From positions 1-64,000 of the forward strand of contig NW_027102750.1 in the NCBI RefSeq assembly GCF_036373705.1: 64,000 bases of DNA, read 5' to 3'. The notes beneath the pieces are model-generated. The model searched no databases. It worked only from the letters and a program-made list of their open reading frames with translations, and was not told where the DNA came from. The stretch is from Amia ocellicauda (taxonomy: Eukaryota > Chordata > Actinopteri > Amiiformes > Amiidae). The position numbers and the translations under genes are program-made. Positions 56,519 through 64,000 of the stretch are shown piece after piece (the stretch's first letter is position 1; the number at the start of each line of letters is the position of its first letter).

Positions 56519-58325
56519 TGTAGTGTTATGTTGGGTGTATTTTGATAAGAGCATTTTAGCTCTGAGCTGAAGCACTGATCTAAAGAAGACCTCTCCCCCC
56601 ACCAAAAGTTATCAGATTTCCTTAACTCATCAGCTTGGAACTGGTTTACATCAAAGTGACAGTTTTGGGGAGGATGGCACCGAGAATAGGCCAAATAGTT
56701 TGGAATCCTGCTATGAGATAGGAGAAAGGGGCCTGTAGGTAATAAAAACTCTTTGAAGTGGACGAGAGCCGAAATCCCGACATAGAGCTACGAACCCGGG
56801 CCAACCGGCATTTCCAAAAGATGGCATGGATTGACATCAGTCATAAATCAAGCCCCCCTCCAATAGGACACTGGGGGCTGAAACCGAAATCCAATCTAAA
56901 AAAATCAAGAACCAATCACCTATTGATCTGACAGACTATAAAGAACAGCGCACGGTCTCTCTCTCTTACTCTCTCTCTCACCTGAACCAGAAACTCGCAA
57001 CCTGTAGCTCTGTTGCCAGAACCGGAACCAGAAACCAACCAAGTCTTTGCCGGCAACAGAAGAATTAAACTGGGAGAAGGAGATTGAGCCGTACGAAGAA
57101 TTCTTTTAAAGGACTTTATTAAATAAAGAACTTTACAGACCCACCTGATCAGTGGAGTTTTACAGCTGGACAATTGACTAAGTCGACTGAATACGAAAGT
57201 GCCAGTCATTTAAATAGCTATTTGAGTCTTAAGAAACTTGACCCTTGGAACAAACAGGGCCCTGCTTTCCTCAAAGACTTTGTCTTCAAGTAACTACGGT
57301 GGAACCCTGCTTACAAAGAAGATTTTGTGCACAACCTTGGAGCCTTCAAACCAATGGAAAATCTGTTTGGAAAAGACTCTACATTCGCGAAACCCCAACT
57401 TCCAGGTGCATCGACTGAGTGGAAGTTCTTGGACAAAGCTGAACCGGACTGCCTTTGTTCCAACCACACGGACCTCGTGCCGTGTGCTGTTATCTGAGCC
57501 CGAAGCCAGAGAGGCCTCTCTGCGACGAAGTTCAGATAAGTTTAACAGTTTGGAGTTTGTGATTCATGACATTTAAGAAATCAATTAGAAATGTTAATCT
57601 GTGATTCATAACTCTAGAATGTGTAATATCATTTAGTTTTCTTAAATATAAATGTGTGTTGCATTCAACTGTTTTGTTGATAATTTTAGAAATAAAATCT
57701 GTCAACGCCGAGAAATATCTTCTCATTCCTGTTTAACTGTTTAGTCTGAAATTGACACAAGTCAATAGACGTTAGATTATTGGTGGCCCTGCCTATCCTT
57801 GATCATTGAATAATAATCAGTTAAGGGAAATTGTGGTAACAAGTAATGATAGGATCTTTCTCGGCACCTAAACGTAAATGAGACTGATATATATATAACG
57901 AGAAGTTACCTGACATAAATACTAACCTGCGTAGTTATTTAATGTCTGACTAACAATACTAACGAGAGACTCACCTTCGTCTTACTAACCGGTATTGTAG
58001 TTAATGTGTTTATAACCTTTTTTGTTTAACGATTTGTGTGTTATCATATGCGATCCCATGGTCTTTGATTTGGTCACGGAAGTGATTTGTCTTTGATTTG
58101 TTGATCTAGAGTTGAATTTTGATTAGCTTTTCCCTTTTGTATAATTAGTATAGTGCTACATTTAGTCTTTGTTTTTGAATAAATTTAACAATTTATATCT
58201 TTGGAATTGGTGTCTGTGTCCAATTATTACAGAAATTGAGTTCTACAAGATTCCAGGATTCGTGATAAGGTGATACTATAAATTCACTTCTTAAATTGAA
58301 ATTTATAAGTGTACCTTACGATACA
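56519..58325 (+). mobile_element. LTR-like block, copy 1
   Basis: 1807 bp from TGTAGTGTTATG to TTACGATACA (TG...CA, with imperfectly inverted TGTAKCGT ends). CCAAT near 56910, TATAAAG at 56937-56943 and AATAAAG at about 57123 give a promoter and poly(A) arrangement. The flanks are ATTAT on the left and ACTG on the right, with no duplication. There is no gag or pol. It is unusually long for an LTR, so another repeat class remains possible. Confidence 0.6.
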
Positions 58326-58633
58326 ACTGATAGCACTGCAACTCAGTGTAGGTGTGCGTTCAGTCCGGCAAACACAACATTTCAGTTATGAAACGCTTTC
58401 TACAGGTGATGTATAAATGTAATATTTTCACACATTTGAATAAGTTTGATTTGATACAAGATTTATGAAGTTGACCAAACAAAATGACATAATATTTTTC
58501 AGGGGATAAAAATCTCACGACACAATTGGGTAGTCCTCACGGCACACGGGTTGAAAACCACTGAGCCAAGCCACGGTGCTTCTTGGCTTTGCACGGCCAC
58601 TGAGACTGCCAGGGGAAGACGGTGAGAAGCTTC

Positions 58634-58722
58634 CCTTCGATAGCTCAGTTGGTAGAGCGGAGGACTGTAGGTTTCAGGCAGCGGGCATCCTTAGGTCGCT
58701 GGTTCAATTCCGGCTCGAAGGA
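58634..58722 (+). tRNA. tRNA-Tyr(GTA) with 16-nt intron
   Basis: Acceptor CCTTCGA pairs with TCGAAGG. Box A is TAGCTCAGTTGG, the anticodon is GTA in ACTGTAG, and box B is GGTTCAATTCC. The intron at 58671-58686 sits one base after the anticodon, the canonical place for eukaryotic tRNA-Tyr. The spliced length is 73 nt. It looks functional. A clear T-run terminator (GGTTTT) occurs about 25 nt downstream. Confidence 0.95.
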
Positions 58723-58957
58723 AGGCGTGATTATGGTTTGACATCGGTTTTGGACGAGCTCCCAAATGTCAAGCCATTGGAATTGCATGAGGACAAGGAG
58801 AAAACACCGGAAATTCGGATTTGCTGTGGAGAACTCGCATTGCCCAAACATCTCATATGCATGTGACCCTTTTCACCCTGAGCCCAGTTTTCTAAACCGG
58901 CCAGAAAGCGGTCTGGAACAATCATGAAGCCAACACATTGTGAAGCACTTCACTGAA

Positions 58958-59030
58958 GCCCGGGTAGCTCAGCCGGTAGAGCATCAGACTTTTAATCTGA
59001 GGGTCCAGGGTTCGAGTCCCTGTTCGGGCG
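58958..59030 (+). tRNA. tRNA-Lys(TTT)
   Basis: 73 nt: acceptor GCCCGGG with TTCGGGC plus G, box A TAGCTCAGCCGG, anticodon loop CTTTTAA giving TTT, box B GGTTCGAGTCC. The cloverleaf is intact except for a G-T pair at the base of the acceptor stem. No T4 run follows within about 150 nt, so its termination signal is not obvious. Confidence 0.95.
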
Positions 59031-60119
59031 CCTTGTTGACCGAGGGCCATGATGGTGAAAAGCCTGGATGGCCTTCCAGGTGACAATGAAATATGCAGTT
59101 GCGTCTAGGCAAGGTGTCTAGTCCTCTTTGCTTCTTTCGGCAAATATCCAGCCTGGGCAAGTGTTGTCTTCCAGAGGCAAGTCAAGCCAGGAACTCTGAG
59201 AGATGTTTTTGCCGTTGACGACGTGTCACTTTAGAACAGCACAACATGCATCTCTACTTGACTTGGCACAATCTGTGAGGGTTGGGCCAACACAACGTGT
59301 CCACACATTTGCAGGCGTCTTGAAATACTTGGAATGACCTGTGGCCCCATGCCATGCAGAAGTCCACAGCTATGCGTGTCAGCATGCTCTGCTCCTCATC
59401 CCCAATGTGCCACTTGTAAGAACTTTGTAAAAAGCGACAGAGAACATGATCAGCAAAGAAACACAATTCTCCTGAGAACGACAATCATCGTGCCGATCGT
59501 AATCTCAGTGCATACCTGGATGCCCAACAAGCCAAGCCAGTGGTTCCCAAGCGTTGTAATGCCACGGCACACTTTGCTGAGACCAAAAACCTTCGCGGCG
59601 CACCAACATGAAAAAAAAAAAAAAGGATTTACTAGGTATTGTCTCACCTGAATGGCAACAGGCTGCTAAAGCTATTATCACACGCACATTGCATGTTAAA
59701 GTATGTCAGTAAGGGAGTAATTAAAAGGGCAAATGTGTGAAGTGCAAGGAGTGGCCCTTAGTGGTTAAGTAAAAAAGTACACAGACAAACTAAATAATCC
59801 CTTGATACATATCATTTATTTAGTGCAGACAGACCAAGACCAGCCACAATAAACTATTCGCAGTAAATATAAATTCACAGCAAAATAGGTTCAGTTCACA
59901 ATATCCTATAACAAGCTGCACAAAGGCAGCGCTAGCAGTGGAAAGAACGAAGAACTGCAGGAGAAACGCCGGGGCTATTTAGAGCCCGATTATTCAACAC
60001 GGAGGGGGAAAACCAAGGCCAAATGAGACTTAGAGGAACAGGAGACATCCAACAACAGTATAAAGATAAAAAGGAATTCACCACATGTCCCTTTAATCAA
60101 TTGCCTTGCAGTTCCACTG

Positions 60120-60556
60120 TGTAGCGTTATGTTGGGTGTATTTTGATAAGAGCATTTGGGCTCTGAGCTGAAACACTGATCTAAAGAAGACCTCTCCACC
60201 CCCAAAGTTATCAGATTTCCTTTGCTCATCAGCTTGGAACTGGTTTGCATCAAAGTGACAGTTTTGGGGAGGATGGCACCGAGAAGAGGCCAAATAGGTT
60301 GAATCCTGCTATGAGATGTCTGGAGAAAGGGGCCTGTAGGTGATAAAAACTCTTTGAAGTGGACGAGAGCCGAAATCCCGACATAGTGCTACGAACCCGG
60401 GCCAACCGGCATTTCCAAAAGATGGCATGGATTGACATCAGTCATAAATCAAGCCCCCCTCCATTAGGACACTGGGGGCTGAAACCGAAATCCAATCTCA
60501 AGAACTCAAGAACCAATCACCTATTGATCTGACAGACTATAAGGAACAGTGCACAG

Positions 60557-60593
<37 letters not shown>

Positions 60594-61980
60594 TTCTCTC
60601 TCACCTGAACCAGTAACTCGCTGCCACAGCTCAACCTGTAGCTCTGTTGCCCGAACCGGAACCAGAAACCAACCAAGTCTTTGCCGGCAACAGAAGAGTT
60701 AAACTGGGAGAAGGAGATTGAGCCGTACGAAGAATTCTTTTAAAGGACTTTATTAAATAAAGAACTTTACAGACTGCGCATGCCCGCCTGTGCCCACCTG
60801 ATCAGTGGAGTTTTACAGCTGGACAATTGAGTAAGTCGAATGTATATGAAAGTGTTCAGTCATTTAAATAGCTATTTGAGTCTTAAGAAACTTGACCCTT
60901 GGAACGAACAGGGCCCTGCTTTCCTCAAAGACTTTGTCTTCAAGTAACTACGGTGGAACCCTGCTTACAAAGAAGATTTTGTGCACAACCTTGGAGCCTT
61001 CAAACCAGTGGAAAATCTGTTTGGAAAAGACTCTAATTTCGCGAAACCCCAACTTCCAGGTGCATCGACTGAGTGGAAGTTCTTGGACAAAGCCGAACCG
61101 CACTGCCTTTGTTCCAAACCACACGGACCATGTGCCGTGTGCTGTGATCTGAGCCCGAAGACAGAGAGGCCTCTCTGCGACGAAGTTCAGATAAGTTTAA
61201 CAGTTTGGAGTTCATGATTCATGACATTTGAGAAATCAATTAGAAATGTTATTCTGTGATTCATAACTCTAGAATGTGTAATATCATTTAGTTTTCTTAA
61301 ATATAAATGTGTGTTGCATTAAACTGTTTTGTTGATAATTTTAGAAATAAAATCTGTCAACCCCGAGAAATATCTTCTCATTCCTGTTTAACTGTTTAGT
61401 CTGAAATTGACACAAGTCAATAGACGTTAGATTATTGGTGGCCCTGCCTATCCTTGATCATTGAATAATAATCAGTTAAGGGAAATTGTGGTAACAAGTA
61501 ACGATAGGATCTTTCTCGGCACCTAAACGTAAATGAGACTGATATATATATAACGAGAAGTTACCTGACATAAATACTAACCTGCGTAGTTATTTAATGT
61601 CTGACTAACAATACTAACGAGAGACTCACCTTCGTCTTACTAACCGGTATTGTAGTTAATGTGTTTATAACCTTTTTTGTTTAACGATTTGTGTGTTATC
61701 ATATGCGATCCCATGGTCTTTGATTTGGTCACGGAAGTGATTTGTCTTTGATTTGTTGATCTAGAGTTGAATTTTGATTAGCTTTTCCCTTTTGTATAAT
61801 TAGTGTAGTGCTACATTTAGTCTTTGTTTTTGAATAAATTTAACAATTTATATCTTTGGAATTGGTGTCTGTGTCCAATTATTACAGAAATTGAGTTCTA
61901 CAAGATTCCAGGATTCGTGATAAGGTGATACTATAAATTCACTTCTTAAATTGAAATTTATAAGTGTACCTTACGATACA
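60120..61980 (+). mobile_element. LTR-like block, copy 2
   Basis: 1861 bp with the same ends. ACTG occurs on both sides (60116-60119 and 61981-61984), consistent with a 4-bp target duplication. Confidence 0.65.
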
Positions 61981-62288
61981 ACTGATAGCACTGCAACTCA
62001 GTGTAGGTGTGCGTTCAGTCCGGCAAACACAACATTTCAGTTATGAAACGCTTTCTACAGGTGATGTATAAATGTAATATTTTCACACATTTGAATAAGT
62101 TTGATTTGATACAAGATTTATGAAGTTGACCAAACAAAATGACATAATATTTTTCAGGGGATAAAAATCTCACGACACAATTGGGTAGTCCTCACGGCAC
62201 ACGGGTTGAAAACCACTGAGCCAAGCCACGGTGCTTCTTGGCTTTGCACGGCCACTGAGACTGCCAGGGGAAGACGGTGAGAAGCTTC

Positions 62289-62377
62289 CCTTCGATAGCT
62301 CAATTGGTAGAGCGGAGGACTGTAGGTTTCAGGCAGCGGGCATCCTTAGGTCGCTGGTTCAATTCCGGCTCGAAGGA
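62289..62377 (+). tRNA. tRNA-Tyr(GTA), second array copy
   Basis: Identical to 58634-58722 except G15 is A (CTCAATTGG), which still fits box A. The 16-nt intron at 62326-62341 is unchanged. Confidence 0.95.
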
Positions 62378-62612
62378 AGGCGTGATTATGGTTTGACATC
62401 GGTTTTGGACGAGCTCCCAAATGTCAAGCCATTGGAATTGCATGAGGACAAGGAGAAAACACCGGAAATTCGGATTTGCTGTGGAGAACTCGCATTGCCC
62501 AAACATCTCATATGCATGTGACCCTTTTCACCCTGAACCCAGTTTTCTAAACAGGCCAGAAAGCGGTCTGGAACAATCATGAAGCCAACACATTGTGAAG
62601 CACTTCACTGAA

Positions 62613-62685
62613 GCCCGGGTAGCTCAGCCGGTAGAGCATCAGACTTTTAATCTGAGGGTCCAGGGTTCGAGTCCCTGTTCGGGCG
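62613..62685 (+). tRNA. tRNA-Lys(TTT), second array copy
   Basis: Identical to 58958-59030. The spacing from tRNA-Tyr is also unchanged. Confidence 0.95.
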
Positions 62686-63755
62686 CCTTGTTGACCGAGG
62701 GCCATGATGGTGAAAAGCCTGGATGGCCTTCCAGGTGACAATGAAATATGCAGTTGCGTCTAGGCAAGGTGTCTAGTCCTCTTTGCTTCTTTCGGCAAAT
62801 ATCCAGCCTGGGCAAGTGTTGTCTTCCAGAGGCAAGTCAAGCCAGGAACTCTGAGAGATGTTTTTGCCGTTGACGACGTGTCACTTTAGAACAGCACAAC
62901 ATGCATCTCTACTTGACTTGGCACAATCTGTGAGGGTTGGGCCAACACAACGTGTCCACACATTTGCAGGCGTCTTGAAATACTTGGAATGACCTGTGGC
63001 CCCATGCCATGCAGAAGTCCACAGCTATGCCTCATCCCCAATGTGCCACTTGTAAGAACTTTGTAAAAAGCGACAGAGAACATGATCAGCAAAGAAACAC
63101 AATTCTCCTGAGAACGACAATCATCGTGCCGATCGTAATCTCAGTGCATACCTGGATGCCCAACAAGCCAAGCCAGTGGTTCCCAAGCGTTGTAATGCCA
63201 CGGCACACTTTGCTGAGACCAAAAACCTTCGCGGCGCACCAACATGAAAAAAAAAAAAAAGGATTTACTAGGTATTGTCTCACCTGAATGGCAACAGGCT
63301 GCTAAAACTATTATCACACGCACATTGCATGTTAAAGTATGTCAGTAAGGGAGTAATTAAAAGGGCAAATGTGTGAAGTGCAAGGAGTGGCCCTTAGTGG
63401 TTAGGTAAAAAAGTACACAGACAAACTAAATAATCCCTTGATACAAATCATTTATTTAGTGCAGACAGACCAAGACCAGCCACAATAAACTATTCGCAGT
63501 AAATATAAATTCACAGCAAAATAGGTTCAGTTCACAATATCCTATAACAAGCTGCACAAAGGCATCGCTAGCAGTGGAAAGAACGAAGAACTGCAGGAGA
63601 AACGCCGGGGCTATTTAGAGCCCGATTATTCAACACAGAGGGGGAAAACCAAGGCCAAATGAGACTTAGAGGAAGAGGAGACATCCAACAACAGTATAGA
63701 GATAAAAAGGAATTCACCACATGTCCCTTTAATCAATTGCCTTGCAGTTCCACTG

Positions 63756-64000
63756 TGTAGCGTTATGTTGGGTGTATTTTGATAAGAGCATTTGGGCTCT
63801 GAGCTGAAGCACTGATCTAAAGAAGACCTCTCCACCCCCAAAGTTATCAGATTTCCTTTGCTCATCAGCTTGGAACTGGTTTGCATCAAAGTGACAGTTT
63901 TGGGGAGGATGGCACCGAGAAGAGGCCAAATAGGTTGAATCCTGCTATGAGATGTCTGGAGAAAGGGGCCTGTAGGTGATAAAAACTCTTTGAAGTGGAC
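63756..64000. repeat. tandem array unit 3, cut by window end
   Basis: Starts TGTAGCGTTATGTTGGGTG after ACTG, as in unit 2, and continues to the window edge. The array therefore extends beyond 64000. Confidence 0.92.

Larger units (their letters stand above)
56519..60119. repeat. tandem array unit 1 (LTR-like block + tRNA segment)
   Basis: 3601 bp. LTR-like block 56519-58325, then tRNA segment 58326-60119. It is repeated as unit 2 with very high similarity. The left boundary of homology falls exactly at the TG of the LTR-like block. Confidence 0.92.
60120..63755. repeat. tandem array unit 2
   Basis: 3636 bp. The differences from unit 1 are small indels, notably an expanded CT microsatellite (60557-60602), an extra GCGCATGCCCGCCTGTGCCC near 60776, and a ~21-bp loss near 63030. 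Confidence 0.92.

Noticed and set aside
57238-57576. 112-codon frame in the LTR-like block (also at 60892)
   Set aside because: The second copy is shortened by a frameshift, and no motif is seen. It is more likely untranslated LTR sequence.
58576-58866. 96-codon frame across tRNA-Tyr (repeated at 62231-62521)
   Set aside because: It runs through an evident tRNA gene and its intron. Its conservation reflects the tandem array only.
1-64000. CRISPR array or bacterial operon features
   Set aside because: Repeats are microsatellites, transposons and a tRNA array. Introns, polymerase III tRNA genes and LINEs show the DNA is eukaryotic.

Overview
The window looks like ray-finned fish nuclear DNA. 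It has AT-rich non-coding sequence, long CA/GA/TATG/TA microsatellites, and a dense mix of fish-type transposons: CR1-like and L2-like LINEs, a LINE whose ORF1 carries an SGNH-esterase domain, Tc1/IS630-like and hAT elements, and solo LTRs. There are also spliced genes and tRNA genes with eukaryotic features. An early-branching ray-finned fish is possible, but I can only guess at the species.

Layout. 1-3.75 kb: a Tc1-like transposase relic and an intron-bearing IS630/Tc1-like transposon with terminal inverted repeats and TA target duplications, set between inverted microsatellite blocks. 3.9-5.8 kb: a 5'-truncated CR1-like LINE (minus). 5.8-7.2 kb: microsatellites and LINE 3' ends. 7.2-13.2 kb: a nearly complete two-ORF LINE (ORF1 with an SGNH domain; ORF2 with endonuclease and reverse transcriptase), broken by stops and frameshifts. 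13.2-15.9 kb: a mosaic of repeated LINE ends, a reverse-transcriptase fragment, an LTR and an L1-like ORF1 start. 16-18.8 kb: old repeats, no gene. 18.8-22.5 kb (minus): an eight-exon eIF4G-related gene. It encodes only the eIF4E-site remnant and the MIF4G domain, and has one in-frame stop.

22.5-42.3 kb is transposon-rich. It holds a CR1-like copy with a nested hAT MITE, a solo LTR, L2-like LINEs, two more IS630-like transposase relics, a Tc1-type MITE and a large palindrome made of two opposed LINE tails. 42.35-50.1 kb is bounded by a ~540-bp inverted repeat. Inside are two tRNA-containing repeats (one followed by a long hairpin), a hAT element and a solo LTR.

52.2-56.1 kb is the remnant of a virus-like (Polinton/Maverick or adintovirus-like) element. 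A minus-strand reading frame resembles the N-terminal region of protein-primed family-B DNA polymerases. A divergent three-exon gene encodes an acidic, Cys-rich protein. A GC-rich interval with a duplicated E-box block and a TATA box lies between them. Both genes are cut short.

56.5-64 kb (window end) is a tandem array with a ~3.6-kb period. Each unit is a ~1.8-kb LTR-like block followed by a ~1.8-kb segment carrying an intron-containing tRNA-Tyr(GTA) gene and a tRNA-Lys(TTT) gene.

Apart from the tRNA genes, little here is likely to be functional host coding sequence. The eIF4G-like gene is the only recognisable host protein gene, and its integrity is doubtful.
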